Shown: piece after piece, positions 25,153 through 37,942 of the stretch
How positions within the stretch are numbered: position 1 is the stretch's first letter
How the letters are laid out: each line of letters opens with the position of its first letter
DNA from: Mammaliicoccus sciuri
GTDB taxonomy: Bacteria; Bacillota; Bacilli; Staphylococcales; Staphylococcaceae
Direction of reading: 5' to 3'
Assembly (NCBI RefSeq): GCF_002901825.1
Contig: NZ_PPQD01000030.1
Location: 126,341 to 190,340, forward strand
Length of the DNA stretch: 64,000 nt
Position numbers and translations under genes: made by a program
The notes under the pieces: generated by a model
What the model saw: the letters and a program-made list of their open reading frames with translations, nothing else
Told to the model about the DNA's origin: nothing
The model's database searches: none

Positions 25153-26829
25153 TTATTTAACAATAGCTGGTTGATCATTTGGATTAACCGCTTCTTTAAT
25201 AGCTTGTTCTAATTCATCTTTATAAACACGTTTAGTATCATTATCATAATTTAATACTTGAGCCATTACTTCAACAATTGCATCTTTATGATCTAATACA
25301 TATTGAATATCAAAGTATAAACGTCCAGAACGACGTACTAAGAAGTCAGTTGGTTTATGAACCATTTCTTTTTGAATACTGTAAATAACTTCAGCATATA
25401 CTTCGATTGGAAGATTAACATCTGCAACTTGTGTAGCATGTGCAATAGCAAATACTTCATCTACATTAGATCCGTATTTTCTAGCTAAATAACGTGCAGC
25501 ATCTTCTGATAAGTTGTAGTTTTTAGCTTCTTTAACTTTGCTTTCAACGAATGATTCATAATTTTTACTACCACCAACGTTACCGCCAGAAATGTAAGTT
25601 TCTTTTGTACGACAAGGTTTGAATGATAATTTATATTCTTCTTTAAGGCGTTTACTTAATAAATCAACAATATCTTGAGCCATATGACGGTAACCTGTTA
25701 ATTTACCACCAGCGATTGTAAGTAAGCCTGAATCGCCTTCCCAAATCTCATCTTTACGAGAAATTTCTGATGGATCTTTACCTTTTTCAAAGATTAATGG
25801 TCTAACACCAGCCCATGTTGATTCGATATCTTTATCTTCAACTTTAACAGTTGGGAACATATAGTGAATAGCATCTAATAAATATTGACGATCTTCTTCT
25901 GTAACTTTTGGAGAAGATTTATCATTATCATAAATTGTATCAGTAGTACCAACGTATGCTTTTCCATCTCTAGGAATCGCGAAGATCATTCTGCCATCAT
26001 TTTCTGTATCAAAGTATACAGCTTGACCTAATGGGAATACGCTTTGGTCAATAACAATATGAACACCTTTAGTTAATCTAAGTTGTTTATTGTTTGTTGA
26101 ATAGTCTTTACCACGTACTTCATCAACCCATGGACCTGCCGCGTTGATAACTCTTTTACCTTTAATTTCGAAAATTTCATTTTGTAATAAATCAGTTACT
26201 TCGATACCTGATACTTTTTTCTTTTTGTTGTATAAGAATTTATTTGATTTAGCATAGTTAATGATATCTGCACCAAACTCACGTGCGCGTTTCATAACTT
26301 CAATTGTTAAACGAGCATCATCTGTACGGTACTCAACATAGTAACCACCAGCTTTTAAACCGTCTTGTTTTACAAGTGGTTCTTTCTTAATTGTTTCTTC
26401 TCTGTTTAACATTGTACGACGTTCAGCTTTTTTGACACCTGCTAAGAAATCATAAACTTTCAAACCGATTGATGTTGTAAATGGACCCATGCTACCGCCT
26501 TTGTGTAAAGGTAATAACATCCATTCCGGTGTTGTTACGTGAGGACCATTTTCATAAACGATTGCTCTTTCTTTACCAGTTTCAGCAACTACGCCAACTT
26601 GGAATTGTTTTAAGTAACGTAAACCACCATGAACTAATTTCGTACTTCTAGAACTTGTACCTTGTGCAAAGTCTTGCATTTCAACTAATGCTACTTTCAT
26701 ACCACGTTGCGCTGCATCTAAAGCGATACCTGCACCAGTGATTCCTCCACCGATAACAACTACGTCATATTCAGTATTTTTAAGTTGATCTTTAACTTGA
26801 TTACGATTTAATGCTGATAATTGTTGCAT
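25153..26829 (-). CDS. glpD: Aerobic glycerol-3-phosphate dehydrogenase
   Basis: This FAD flavoprotein oxidises glycerol-3-phosphate to dihydroxyacetone phosphate at the membrane and passes electrons to quinone. The FAD motif [17 protein letters not shown] is at residues 22-38, [20 protein letters not shown] near 58, and the C-terminal DAO_C domain covers about 400-558. The ATG at 26829 (8 nt after AGGAGG) is preferred to that at 26835, which is only 2 nt from it. A leader terminator at 26859-26904 suggests GlpP control. Confidence 0.95.
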   Translation of the reverse strand: MQQLSALNRNQVKDQLKNTEYDVVVIGGGITGAGIALDAAQRGMKVALVEMQDFAQGTSSRSTKLVHGGLRYLKQFQVGVVAETGKERAIVYENGPHVTTPEWMLLPLHKGGSMGPFTTSIGLKVYDFLAGVKKAERRTMLNREETIKKEPLVKQDGLKAGGYYVEYRTDDARLTIEVMKRAREFGADIINYAKSNKFLYNKKKKVSGIEVTDLLQNEIFEIKGKRVINAAGPWVDEVRGKDYSTNNKQLRLTKGVHIVIDQSVFPLGQAVYFDTENDGRMIFAIPRDGKAYVGTTDTIYDNDKSSPKVTEEDRQYLLDAIHYMFPTVKVEDKDIESTWAGVRPLIFEKGKDPSEISRKDEIWEGDSGLLTIAGGKLTGYRHMAQDIVDLLSKRLKEEYKLSFKPCRTKETYISGGNVGGSKNYESFVESKVKEAKNYNLSEDAARYLARKYGSNVDEVFAIAHATQVADVNLPIEVYAEVIYSIQKEMVHKPTDFLVRRSGRLYFDIQYVLDHKDAIVEVMAQVLNYDNDTKRVYKDELEQAIKEAVNPNDQPAIVK

Positions 26830-26858
26830 AACCATTTCCTCCTATAAAATGTAAAAAA

Positions 26859-26904
26859 ATGAGAGACTTATCCCTACAAAAAATGTACGAACAAAGCCTC
26901 TCAT
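26859..26904 (-). promoter_or_regulatory. glpD leader terminator (likely GlpP antitermination site)
   Basis: On the minus strand ATGAGAGGCTT pairs with AAGTCTCTCAT and is followed by TTTTTTTAC, between glpK and glpD and 30 nt before the glpD start; an inner TACA/TGTA pair extends the fold. A candidate promoter TTGTGT-17-AATATT (26943-26915) lies just upstream. In Bacillus, GlpP prevents such termination in the presence of glycerol-3-phosphate. Confidence 0.7.
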
Positions 26905-26944
26905 GTCTCTACGAAATATTAACTTAACTATATGATAACACAAC

Positions 26945-29283
<2,339 letters not shown>

Positions 29284-29318
29284 ATTAAACACCCTCCTAA
29301 ATAAAATATGCTAATACA

Positions 29319-29409
29319 TAAAAAGCCCCCTACGTTGAACTACACATAATATTTATATAGTAATTTATACAAATTTAACGCATAGTTTCTTTTCGTAGAG
29401 GGTCTCATT
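29319..29409 (-). promoter_or_regulatory. glpF leader terminator (likely GlpP antitermination site)
   Basis: On the minus strand the arm ACCCTCTACG (29403-29394) can pair with CGTAGGGGGC (29334-29325), the latter followed by TTTTTAT. The loop is about 59 nt and could form alternative folds. The position between promoter and glpF, with glpP next door, fits GlpP-dependent antitermination. Confidence 0.6.
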
Positions 29410-29438
29410 TACTCATCTCATATATTAACTTAATTAGA

Positions 29439-29467
29439 AGTATAATACTTTATGAAAACGTTGTCAA
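29439..29467 (-). promoter_or_regulatory. Sigma-A promoter of glpFK overlapped by a cre site
   Basis: On the minus strand TTGACA (29467-29462), a 17-bp spacer and TATACT (29444-29439) make a near-perfect promoter. TGAAAACGTTGTCA (29453-29466) is an exact match to the CcpA consensus TGWAANCGNTNWCA and covers the -35, predicting strong catabolite repression of glycerol uptake. Confidence 0.85.
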
Positions 29468-29473
29468 ATAGAT

Positions 29474-30007
29474 TTACCAAATTGTAATATCACTAGACGT
29501 AACATATTGTGCACCGCTTTCAATTGCTAAATCAATTTCTTCTTTAGTATTAATTAAACCGCCCGCAATAATTCGCTTACCTGTTTTATCACTGATTTCT
29601 TTGATTACTTTAGTAGCAACACCTGGCAGAACCTCTACTAGATCAGGGTCTGATTGTTTAATAAGTTCAATACTTCTACTTAACGCAGTGCTATCAAGAA
29701 TAAATACACGTAATATGGTTAACGTATTTAATTTTTTTGCACGCTTAATAATTTTTGATTTCGTTGATATGATGCCATGTGGTTTATATTGTTGTATAAC
29801 ATATTCAACAGCTGCTTCATCATTTGATAAACCTTTTATTAAATCAATATGAAGCATCACTTCTTTTTGATGCTTTTTCATTTGCTCTAAAATACCTTGC
29901 AAATGTCCGATATGTGTATCTAATAAAACGCATCTCTCGTAATCCATCTTAAAGAATTTTTCCATATCTTTCATAGAGCGAATAGCTGGTAATATATGAT
30001 TATTCAT
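29474..30007 (-). CDS. glpP: Glycerol uptake operon antiterminator GlpP
   Basis: A 177-residue TIM-barrel-like RNA-binding regulator. HILPAIRSMKDMEKFFK at the N-terminus and RIIAGGLINTKEEIDLAIES near 145 are typical. With glycerol-3-phosphate bound it prevents termination in glp leaders; two such leaders lie next to it here (glpF, glpD). It is encoded directly before glpF and 9 bp after mutL. Confidence 0.92.
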   Translation of the reverse strand: MNNHILPAIRSMKDMEKFFKMDYERCVLLDTHIGHLQGILEQMKKHQKEVMLHIDLIKGLSNDEAAVEYVIQQYKPHGIISTKSKIIKRAKKLNTLTILRVFILDSTALSRSIELIKQSDPDLVEVLPGVATKVIKEISDKTGKRIIAGGLINTKEEIDLAIESGAQYVTSSDITIW

Positions 30008-30016
30008 TTTATCCTC

Positions 30017-31987
30017 CTACATAACGCGTTTAAATAATTTCTCTAATTCATACGTCGTTAATTCAATAATAATTGGTCTTCCGTGCGGACAAGTAAATGG
30101 GTCGGTTGTTTCTCGTAACTCATCTATCAAATGACTCATTTCATGGTTTCTTAAATAATGATTAGCTTTAATAGATTTCTTACAACTCATCATAATTGCT
30201 GCATCTTCTCTTAATTTTTTAATATCAACTTTTTCATGATTTAACACGTAATCGATCATATCTTTTATAATTTCTTCTGCATCAACATTAGGTAACCAAA
30301 CCGGATATTCACTGACCATATAATCATGATGACCAATTGGTTCTAAAAATACGCCCGCTTCAGCAAGTGATTGTAAATGCTTTTCAATAATCATGTGCTC
30401 GTCTTTAGAAAAATTAAATGTTAATGGCAACAATAAACTTTGTGTTTCATTTGTGACTTCACCAATTTTTTCTTTGAAAAATTCATATTTAATTCGTTCT
30501 TGCGCTGCATGTTGATCAATCATAAACATGCCCGTATCATTTTGTGCCACAATATATGTTCCGTGAACTTGACCTACAACTTCCATATACGGTACACGTG
30601 GCCCTTCAGATACTTGCTCTTCTTCAATTGGTGTTTGATATGGTGTATCAACATGTTCTACTGTATCTTGAACTTCATAATTTTCTTCATTATTCTCTAC
30701 CTGCTCGGGTTCATCATGTGGAACTTCTATATCTCTATTAGCTTCTTGACTGATAGTATCTTCTTGAATAACCGAATGATGTTCAGTTTTATCTTTAAAT
30801 TGCCAAGAAGATGAAGGTTCTCTACTAGTAGAGTCATTTGTTTTTTCAGTTTCTTCGACACTTTCAGTTTTATCAGATATGTGCTGATATTGAGTTGTAT
30901 TTTGATTTCTTTTGGCTTCAAAATCTATTCTTTGTTGCTCAAAAATTTCTTTTTGTGATTTTTTAGGTTTTTGCTTTTCTAAAGATGTATCTGGAATTAA
31001 TGACATACCTCTAAATGCTTCTTTAATTTTTTGATTAATCAAATCATAAAGTAGTTGTTCTTTAGAAAGTCTTACTTCTAGTTTCGTCGGGTGAACGTTA
31101 ACATCTACTAAAATCGGATCCATTTCAATATTTAAATAAACGATTGGATACCTGCCAATTGGTAATAGTGTATGATAACCTTCTATAATCGCTTTGTTAA
31201 GTACAAAATTCTTAATATATCGACCATTTATAAATATAGAAATATAATGTCTATTACTTCTCGTGTGCTCAGGTTTACAAATAAAACCATTTACGACGTA
31301 ATCATCTGTTTCTCCATTAATTGGTACAAGGTCTTTCGCAATTTTCATGCCATAAATTTCAGCCATTACTTCATTTGTTCTACCTGAACCATTTGTTGAA
31401 ATAACTGTTTTATCATCTGATACGAGATTAAATGCGATATTTGGATGACTCATTGCCATTCTGTTCACTATATCCGTTATTTTACCCAGTTCAGTATACA
31501 AACTTTTAACATATTTTAATCTTGCTGGCGTATTATAGAATAAATCTTTAACAAGAATATCTGTACCTTTTTTAGCTTTAGCAGGTTGTTTTTTTGTAAT
31601 TTCACCATTTTCAACGCGTACTTCATGACCAAGCATACCATCTGTACAAGTCTTCATCGTCACTCTACTCACTGATGAAATACTCGCCAAAGCTTCTCCT
31701 CTAAAACCAAGCGTACGAATATGAAACAAATCATAATCGTTATTAATTTTACTTGTCGCATGTCTACCAAAAGCTTTGGATATATCGTCTGCTTCAATGC
31801 CTGTTCCATTATCTACGACTCTAATAGATTGAATACCTGATTCTTTAATCGTAATATCAATTTGAGTAGCTTGAGCATCAATTGCATTTTCCAACAATTC
31901 TTTCACAACAGAAGCTGGTCTTTCTACCACTTCACCTGCAGCTATTTTGTTGGCTAAAGATAATTCGAGCTCTTTAATTTTTCCCAA
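30017..31987 (-). CDS. mutL: DNA mismatch repair protein MutL
   Basis: Couples MutS mismatch recognition to strand removal. The GHKL ATPase is N-terminal ([34 protein letters not shown]), and the C-terminal endonuclease motif [12 protein letters not shown] near residue 480 is intact, as expected in bacteria without MutH. A low-complexity acidic linker (about 350-455) joins them. I place the start at TTG 31987 (protein MGKIKELEL); the GTG at 31996 is also in frame. Adjacent to mutS (5-14 bp), one operon. Confidence 0.93.
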   Translation of the reverse strand: MGKIKELELSLANKIAAGEVVERPASVVKELLENAIDAQATQIDITIKESGIQSIRVVDNGTGIEADDISKAFGRHATSKINNDYDLFHIRTLGFRGEALASISSVSRVTMKTCTDGMLGHEVRVENGEITKKQPAKAKKGTDILVKDLFYNTPARLKYVKSLYTELGKITDIVNRMAMSHPNIAFNLVSDDKTVISTNGSGRTNEVMAEIYGMKIAKDLVPINGETDDYVVNGFICKPEHTRSNRHYISIFINGRYIKNFVLNKAIIEGYHTLLPIGRYPIVYLNIEMDPILVDVNVHPTKLEVRLSKEQLLYDLINQKIKEAFRGMSLIPDTSLEKQKPKKSQKEIFEQQRIDFEAKRNQNTTQYQHISDKTESVEETEKTNDSTSREPSSSWQFKDKTEHHSVIQEDTISQEANRDIEVPHDEPEQVENNEENYEVQDTVEHVDTPYQTPIEEEQVSEGPRVPYMEVVGQVHGTYIVAQNDTGMFMIDQHAAQERIKYEFFKEKIGEVTNETQSLLLPLTFNFSKDEHMIIEKHLQSLAEAGVFLEPIGHHDYMVSEYPVWLPNVDAEEIIKDMIDYVLNHEKVDIKKLREDAAIMMSCKKSIKANHYLRNHEMSHLIDELRETTDPFTCPHGRPIIIELTTYELEKLFKRVM

Positions 31988-32001
31988 TGCACTCACACTT
32001 T

Positions 32002-34527
32002 CTATTTAAGTTGTTTTTGTAATTCATGCAGTTTTGATAATGCTTCAATAGGTGTTATGTTCATTAAATCAATTGATTTCAGTTTCTTTTCAATTTCAGA
32101 TTGCCCTTGTTCTTCAAATAATTGGAATGACGGTTGTTCATACTTATCTGCTTCTTTTTCTACTTTAGTATGAGATTCAAGTTCTTGCAAAATAGTATGT
32201 GCTCTTTCAATTATTTCATCAGGTAAATCTGTTAATTTCGCTACATGAATACCATAACTTTGATCAACCGCGCCTTCTTTTACTTTATGCAAGAAAATCA
32301 ATTCTCCTTGGTACTCCTGTGCAGCAACGTGAATATTTTTAAGTCCAGATAATGTTTCATCTAAATGTGTTAACTCATGATAATGTGTAGAGAATAATGT
32401 TTTTGCTTTTGTATAATGATGTACATATTCAATCATAGACTGTGCAAGTGCTAGACCATCAAATGTTGATGTACCTCTTCCGATTTCATCAAATATAATT
32501 AAGCTATCTTCAGTTGCACCAACCATAGCTTTTTCAGCTTCTAACATTTCGACCATAAATGTACTTTTACCTGATACTAAATCATCTGCAGCACCAATTC
32601 TCGTAAAGATTTGATCAAATATTGGCAATTGCGCATAATCTGCAGGCACGTATGCCCCCATTTGAGCCATAATACTAATAATAGCTATTTGACGCATATA
32701 CGTACTCTTACCAGACATATTTGGTCCTGTTATTAAATAAATAAAGCCCTCTTTATCTAAATAACAGTCATTTGGGACATAATCATTATGATCCATTACG
32801 CGCTCAACAACAGGATGTCGCGATGATTTAAGTGATAATGTTTTATCTTCACTAAAAATTGGACGTGTATAATGATATTTTTGAGCAATTTCGGCAAAGC
32901 TTTGTAAACAGTCTATTTCTGATAGTAATTTAGCTTGTGCTTGTAACTTTTCAGTATAAGCTTTCACTTCTTGTCTTAAATCCAGGAATAGTTGATATTC
33001 TAGTTCGATTGCTTTATCTTCTGCACCTAAAATGATAGATTCTTTTTCTTTCAATTCTTCAGTAATAAATCGTTCAGCATTTGATAATGTTTGCTTACGT
33101 TGATATCCTAAAGCATCCGTGTCTATATGATTTAAATTAGCTTTTGTAATTTCAATATAATACCCAAAAACTTTGTTAAAGCTTACCTTTAATGATTTAA
33201 CACCTGTTCGTTCACGTTCTTTTAATTGTAATTCTGCAATCCATTGTTTACCATTTGTTGAAGCTTCTTTATATTGATCTAGTGTTTCGTTATAGCCCTT
33301 TTTAAATATGCCACCTTCTTTAACAGATATCGGTGGATCTTCTACTAAACTTTCATCTAATAATCGTTCTAAACCATTTAATGGCTCTAAATCTTTAAAT
33401 CGATCTATAGACTTTGAGTCTAATCTTTCAATAATTTCTTTAACATATGGAATTTGCTTTATTGAATAATTCAACTGTACTAAATCTTTAGCATTCACAT
33501 TGCCATAGCTAACTCTTCCGACTAATCTTTCAATATCATATACCATATTTAAATAGCTTCGAAGTTCATCACGCTCAATAAACCCATTCACTAATTGTTC
33601 AACAGCATCTAATCTTTGTTCGATATCTCTTTGATTAATAAGTGGTCTATCTATCCATTGCTTTAATCTTCTTGCGCCCATAGGTGTCTTCGTATCATCC
33701 ATCAACCATAATAATGTACCTTTCTTAGATTTAAGTCTGATACTTTCTGTTAATTCAAGATTTCGTTTCGCATAAAAGTCCATTTTCATATAATCTAAAG
33801 CTCTATATACGACAACTTCTTCTAAATGTGGCATATCGCGTTTACCGTTATCATGAATATAATTTAATAAATAATTTAATGACCTTTTTTGATCGTGAGA
33901 TGTGCCTGTGACAACTTCATAGTCTCGTTCTTCATAGCTATCAATAACTGTGATGGTTTCAGTTATGAGTTGAATTTGTTTATATAAATTATCTGGTAAC
34001 ACTTTATTAACAATAATTTCATTAGGGTGAATCGTTGTAATTTCATTAATTAAAGTTGTTTCATCTACAAATGATGTTACTTTTAATTCTCCTGTTGTGA
34101 CATCACAGTAACTTAAATGAAACTCTCCGTCTTCTTTTATAAATCCTAATATATAATTATTTGTTTTTTCGTCCATACCTTTTTGATCCATAACCGTACC
34201 TGGCGTTATGACTTGCACTACTTCTCTACGAACCATTCCTTTAGTTTGTGTCGGATCTTCCATTTGTTCACAAATCGCGACTTTATAACCTTTTGAAATA
34301 AGTTTTTCGATATATCCAGAAGCAGAATGATACGGTACCCCACACATTGGAATTGGATCTTTCTTAGCATCTCTTCTTGTCAGTGTTATTTCTAATACTC
34401 TTGATGCTTCAATTGCATCATCGTAGAACATTTCATAAAAATCACCTAATCTGAAAAATAATAATGTATCTTGATATTGAGATTTTATCTTTAAATATTG
34501 AGCCATCATCGGCGTTGGTTTAGACAT
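32002..34527 (-). CDS. mutS: DNA mismatch repair protein MutS
   Basis: Recognises mismatches. The mismatch-binding motif [15 protein letters not shown] is near residue 25, the connector and core domains follow, and the ATPase has [13 protein letters not shown] near 600, [13 protein letters not shown] near 680 and STHYHEL near 715. Length of 841 residues is a little short of the usual 850-870, the shortening being in the C-terminal tail. First gene of mutS-mutL. Confidence 0.95.
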   Translation of the reverse strand: MSKPTPMMAQYLKIKSQYQDTLLFFRLGDFYEMFYDDAIEASRVLEITLTRRDAKKDPIPMCGVPYHSASGYIEKLISKGYKVAICEQMEDPTQTKGMVRREVVQVITPGTVMDQKGMDEKTNNYILGFIKEDGEFHLSYCDVTTGELKVTSFVDETTLINEITTIHPNEIIVNKVLPDNLYKQIQLITETITVIDSYEERDYEVVTGTSHDQKRSLNYLLNYIHDNGKRDMPHLEEVVVYRALDYMKMDFYAKRNLELTESIRLKSKKGTLLWLMDDTKTPMGARRLKQWIDRPLINQRDIEQRLDAVEQLVNGFIERDELRSYLNMVYDIERLVGRVSYGNVNAKDLVQLNYSIKQIPYVKEIIERLDSKSIDRFKDLEPLNGLERLLDESLVEDPPISVKEGGIFKKGYNETLDQYKEASTNGKQWIAELQLKERERTGVKSLKVSFNKVFGYYIEITKANLNHIDTDALGYQRKQTLSNAERFITEELKEKESIILGAEDKAIELEYQLFLDLRQEVKAYTEKLQAQAKLLSEIDCLQSFAEIAQKYHYTRPIFSEDKTLSLKSSRHPVVERVMDHNDYVPNDCYLDKEGFIYLITGPNMSGKSTYMRQIAIISIMAQMGAYVPADYAQLPIFDQIFTRIGAADDLVSGKSTFMVEMLEAEKAMVGATEDSLIIFDEIGRGTSTFDGLALAQSMIEYVHHYTKAKTLFSTHYHELTHLDETLSGLKNIHVAAQEYQGELIFLHKVKEGAVDQSYGIHVAKLTDLPDEIIERAHTILQELESHTKVEKEADKYEQPSFQLFEEQGQSEIEKKLKSIDLMNITPIEALSKLHELQKQLK

Positions 34528-34609
34528 CTTTATTCACGTTCCTTTTTTTAACTTTCGATTTATCTATTTTATCAAAATTTCTACTATTAAACGAGTATGT
34601 TTATTTATT

Positions 34610-34651
34610 AAAAAAAGAGCGTGATATAGCAATATTTGCTTCACGCCCTTT
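34610..34651 (-). terminator. Terminator of thiW
   Basis: On the minus strand GGGCGTGA ... TCACGCTCT with an inner AATATT palindrome is followed by TTTTTTTAATAA. Confidence 0.8.
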
Positions 34652-34667
34652 AATTCATGATATAACT

Positions 34668-35168
34668 TTAAGTATCATTTTTTAATTTCTTTAATATGCC
34701 TCTTTTTTCAAAAGCTTTTAATAATATATAACTCGCGATAGCGCCTATTAGACTACTAAAGAAAAATGATAAAAATAACGGCCAAAATGCAATTTTCCCT
34801 AATCCTAGTAACCAACCTAACGGAATACAAACGAAGCTACCTATCATACCAGTGCCTAGGACTTCTCCTAAAGATGCAATTGATAATTGTTTACGATATT
34901 TATAGAGTAAACTTGCTAATAATACGCCTATCATACTGCCTGGAAAAGCAAAAATCGTGCCTAAACCTAATAAGTTTCTAATAAACGAAGATAACAAAGC
35001 TTGTGCTAAGCCATACCATGGTCCAAGAAATACAGCTGATATGACATTAATGAAATGTTGCATTGGTAATGCTTTTATTGGGCCTATAGGTATTGTAATA
35101 AAAGTACTAAACACAACATTTATCGTTGTTAATATTGCAGTTAAAGTCATTAATTTTGTCTTCTTCAT
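34668..35168 (-). CDS. thiW: ECF transporter S component ThiW (thiazole/thiamin precursor)
   Basis: A 166-residue membrane protein with five or six hydrophobic segments: the N-terminal MTLTAILTTINVVFSTFI, the PIGPIKALPMQHFINVISAV loop near residue 26 and FLGPWYGLAQALLSSFIRNL near 47 mark ThiW. It captures a thiamin precursor, probably the thiazole, and shares the energising EcfAAT module encoded elsewhere. A TPP riboswitch plus terminator precede it, so it is switched off by thiamin pyrophosphate. Standing alone without thiM/thiE. Confidence 0.88.
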   Translation of the reverse strand: MKKTKLMTLTAILTTINVVFSTFITIPIGPIKALPMQHFINVISAVFLGPWYGLAQALLSSFIRNLLGLGTIFAFPGSMIGVLLASLLYKYRKQLSIASLGEVLGTGMIGSFVCIPLGWLLGLGKIAFWPLFLSFFFSSLIGAIASYILLKAFEKRGILKKLKNDT

Positions 35169-35184
35169 TATATTTCCTCCAAAT

Positions 35185-35322
35185 AAAAAATCATTAGTCT
35201 ACGTATTGGCAGACTAATGATTAAAAGCATATATAATCTTTAGTTGCACAATCTCTACGCCAGTATTACCTGGATCAAATCTACACGTATCTTCTCAGCC
35301 TTTTTAGGCACCGTGTGTGCAA
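35185..35322 (-). promoter_or_regulatory. TPP riboswitch with terminator expression platform
   Basis: On the minus strand the aptamer (35322-35234) shows P1 TTGCACA/TGTGCAA, then GGTGCC ... GGCTGAGA, the THI-box core GATCCAGGTAATACTGGCGT and AGAGATTGTGCAA. It is followed by a 12-bp hairpin (AATCATTAGTCT and complement, 35222-35188) with TTTTTATTT, then the thiW SD. TPP binding would favour the terminator. Confidence 0.93.
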
Positions 35323-35333
35323 TATATTATATC

Positions 35334-35765
35334 TTAATTTGAACAGCTACTTGTATTTGGTGCATTTCTAACTGCTGCACCTGTTTCACCAGTAAGTTGA
35401 TTACCACCTGTTGATTCAATAATTTCATTTGTAACTGTATGGCTAATTGAATGAGATACCATTTGTAAAAGTTCATTAACTTCAACTTGCGCTTCTTTAA
35501 ATTCACTTACAATTGGCATTTCATCTAATTCTTTTTCAATGTTTTTTATTTTTTCTTCAACCATAGCTAAAGCTTTATCTTTACCATAGTTTTGGAAATT
35601 AACTGCTTGTTTTTGTAAAGATTTCAAGCTTGCCATTTTTTCTCTGACTGTTTGATTCTCATGAATTTGCGCTTCTGCACGTTTAAAGAAATCTACTTCT
35701 TCTGTTTCTGACATCATTTTTCCGAGTTTACGCGCTTGTTCCAAAATATCATCTTTTGTATACAT
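35334..35765 (-). CDS. ricA: RicA (YmcA) family regulator
   Basis: A 143-residue YlbF/YmcA-family helical protein (MYTKDDILEQARKLGKMM, then a long coiled region) with the conserved C-terminal tail GNQLTGETGAAVRN and one cysteine near the end (TSSCSN). In Bacillus, RicA acts with RicF and RicT in RNase Y-dependent mRNA maturation and binds iron-sulfur clusters. It directly abuts miaB. RNase Y itself is at the right end of the window. Confidence 0.88.
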   Translation of the reverse strand: MYTKDDILEQARKLGKMMSETEEVDFFKRAEAQIHENQTVREKMASLKSLQKQAVNFQNYGKDKALAMVEEKIKNIEKELDEMPIVSEFKEAQVEVNELLQMVSHSISHTVTNEIIESTGGNQLTGETGAAVRNAPNTSSCSN

Positions 35766-37301
35766 TTAATGTACCACCTTTTCTTTAGATACAACATCTA
35801 TAAATTCACCATTTAATGAATATTGTTTTGCTTCAGTAATTTTTACTTTTACGATTTTGCCGATTACATCTTTTGGTGCTTTAAAATTAACTAATTTATT
35901 CTTTTCAGTATAGCCTGCTAGTACTGCTTCATCTCTCTTACTTGAACCTTCGCATAAAACAAATACTTCTTGTCCTTCATATGGTTTCAATGATTCTGCA
36001 GCATATTCGCCAACTACTTTATTTAATCTTTGAAGTCTTGCTTTTTTCTCTTTATCAGGCACATTATCTTTCATCTTAGCTGCTGGCGTACCTTCTCTCG
36101 GAGAATATACATACGTGTAAGCATGTTCGAAACCAACTTCATGATACAACTTTATTGTTTCTAAAAATTGTTCTTCTGTTTCATTAGGATAGCCAACAAT
36201 GATATCCGTTGTCAATGCTACACCTGGAATTGCTGCTTTTATTTTTTGAACTAATTCTAAATAGCTTTCACGTGTATATTTTCTACCCATAATTTTTAAC
36301 ACTTGGTTATTACCAGACTGTACTGGTAAATGTATATGAGGTACGATATTACCACCATTAGCAATCACTTCAATTAAACGATCATTAAAGTCCCAAGGGT
36401 GACTTGTCGTAAAACGTACGCGCGGTATATCGATTTTAGTGATGTCATTTAACAAATCGCCTAAACCATAATTTAAACCGTCAATATCTTTACCGTATGC
36501 ATTTACATTTTGACCTAATAAACATATTTCTTGGTAGCCTTGTCTTGCTAAATCTCTTACTTCAGCAATAATTTCTTCAGGCATACGACTTCTCTCTTTA
36601 CCACGTGTGAACGGTACAATACAATACGTACAGAATTTGTCACAACCGTACATAATATTTACCCACGCTTTAATTCTACCATTTCTTACTTTAGGTAGAT
36701 TTTCGATGACGTCGCCTTCTTTTGACCATACTTCAACAACCATCGCTTTAGACATATATGCTTCTTCTAAAATTTCAGGCAATCTATGGATGTTATGCGT
36801 ACCGAAAATCATATCAACATTCTGGTATGATTTAAGAATCTTATTAACGACAGATTCCTCTTGTGACATACATCCACATACACCAATTAAACAATCTGGT
36901 CGCGCTTGTTTAAGATGCTTTAAATTCCCAATTTCACTAAACACTTTATTTTCAGCATTCTCTCTTATTGCACATGTATTAAGTAATATCACATCTGCAT
37001 CTTCTACTGAGTTAGTCGGTCCAAAACCTAACGCCTGTAAGATACCAGCCATTACTTCTGTATCATGTTCATTCATTTGGCAACCATATGTTCTAATATA
37101 GAATTTACGACCTTTCCCCATACCTCTATGTCGTTCGTCTATTTTAAAATCATCATGATATTCAATTTGTGATTTCCCTCTTTGTTTAGCGTCCTTTAAA
37201 TTTGGAGGTTGATAAACATGTTCGAAGTACTTGCTATAATCCTTCTCTAAATTAGGTTCTGTCTTCGCTGTAGCCCCATGTTTTCTTTGCTCTTCATTCA
37301 A
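35766..37301 (-). CDS. miaB: tRNA-2-methylthio-N6-dimethylallyladenosine synthase
   Basis: A radical-SAM methylthiotransferase that adds the methylthio group to i6A37 of tRNA. UPF0004 domain with cysteines in [20 protein letters not shown] and GVCGCM; radical-SAM CxxxCxxC in [17 protein letters not shown] near residue 225; TRAM domain at the C-terminus. I place the start at TTG 37301 (MNEEQRK, 8 nt after AAGGG), which matches staphylococcal MiaB; the TTG at 37307 is only 2 nt from the SD. ~60 N-terminal residues before the domain are typical for this group. Confidence 0.93.
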   Translation of the reverse strand: MNEEQRKHGATAKTEPNLEKDYSKYFEHVYQPPNLKDAKQRGKSQIEYHDDFKIDERHRGMGKGRKFYIRTYGCQMNEHDTEVMAGILQALGFGPTNSVEDADVILLNTCAIRENAENKVFSEIGNLKHLKQARPDCLIGVCGCMSQEESVVNKILKSYQNVDMIFGTHNIHRLPEILEEAYMSKAMVVEVWSKEGDVIENLPKVRNGRIKAWVNIMYGCDKFCTYCIVPFTRGKERSRMPEEIIAEVRDLARQGYQEICLLGQNVNAYGKDIDGLNYGLGDLLNDITKIDIPRVRFTTSHPWDFNDRLIEVIANGGNIVPHIHLPVQSGNNQVLKIMGRKYTRESYLELVQKIKAAIPGVALTTDIIVGYPNETEEQFLETIKLYHEVGFEHAYTYVYSPREGTPAAKMKDNVPDKEKKARLQRLNKVVGEYAAESLKPYEGQEVFVLCEGSSKRDEAVLAGYTEKNKLVNFKAPKDVIGKIVKVKITEAKQYSLNGEFIDVVSKEKVVH

Positions 37302-37359
37302 TTTCAAAACCCTTTCTGCCCATATATTTATACCTATATATTATATTAGAGTTCAACAT

Positions 37360-37393
37360 AAAGTGCAAAAATGTTCCGACATTTTTGCACTTT
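37360..37393 (-). terminator. Perfect 15-bp hairpin after the acetyltransferase gene
   Basis: AAAGTGCAAAAATGT and its exact complement with a 4-nt loop. There is no long T run after it, but the stem is strong and lies 25 bp past the stop of the 37419 gene. Confidence 0.6.
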
Positions 37394-37418
37394 CATTTCA
37401 TGTAGTCATTATTTAATT

Positions 37419-37928
37419 TTAAAGATGATTAATCCAAAATCTTCTCGTATTTTCTTGTTCATCTGATTTATAGGGTTCATCTTCTACACCATTATTATTT
37501 ATAATGACTTTCGCACTTGCATCATTCGATTCATCACAAGTTACAAGAACAGAATTTACACCCTCATTATTCAAATTCTTAACTGCATAATTTAACAACT
37601 TTGTCGCGTAACCTTTACCACGTTCGCTTTTTCTAACACCGTAACCAACATGACCACCCTTTTTATTTAAATAGTCATTTAAGGCATACCTAATATTTAC
37701 AGCGCCAACAATTTTGTCATCGTCAATGAGTACATATGTTTTTGCTTTTACAAAGTTTGCGTCAACTGGGTCTTTTGCTTCTTCTAACATGATCAACATC
37801 TTGTCAAATCCACCATGTTGACGGACATCAGTCGCCCATGGAACAACCGGTTCTTCGTTTTCATACCATTCATTTATATATTCTGTGAATAACGATTCAA
37901 TATCTTTATCTAATTCTCTAAATTCCAT
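37419..37928 (-). CDS. GNAT family N-acetyltransferase
   Basis: A 169-residue GNAT protein with the acetyl-CoA loop VRKSERGKGYATKLLNYAVK near residue 103 (Q/R-x-x-G-x-G/A) and AKVIINNNGV (family: A-x-x-x-Y/N-x-x-x-G-F/V) near 142. The substrate is unknown. It starts 14 bp after the ABC exporter operon and may be its third gene, but its own SD is weak. Confidence 0.82.
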   Translation of the reverse strand: MEFRELDKDIESLFTEYINEWYENEEPVVPWATDVRQHGGFDKMLIMLEEAKDPVDANFVKAKTYVLIDDDKIVGAVNIRYALNDYLNKKGGHVGYGVRKSERGKGYATKLLNYAVKNLNNEGVNSVLVTCDESNDASAKVIINNNGVEDEPYKSDEQENTRRFWINHL

Positions 37929-37942
37929 AAACGTATCCCCTT

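Noticed and set aside
30440-30814. 124-codon open frame on the plus strand inside mutL
   Set aside because: It lies wholly opposite the mutL linker, is rich in Cys, Phe and Ile from antisense reading, and has no SD.
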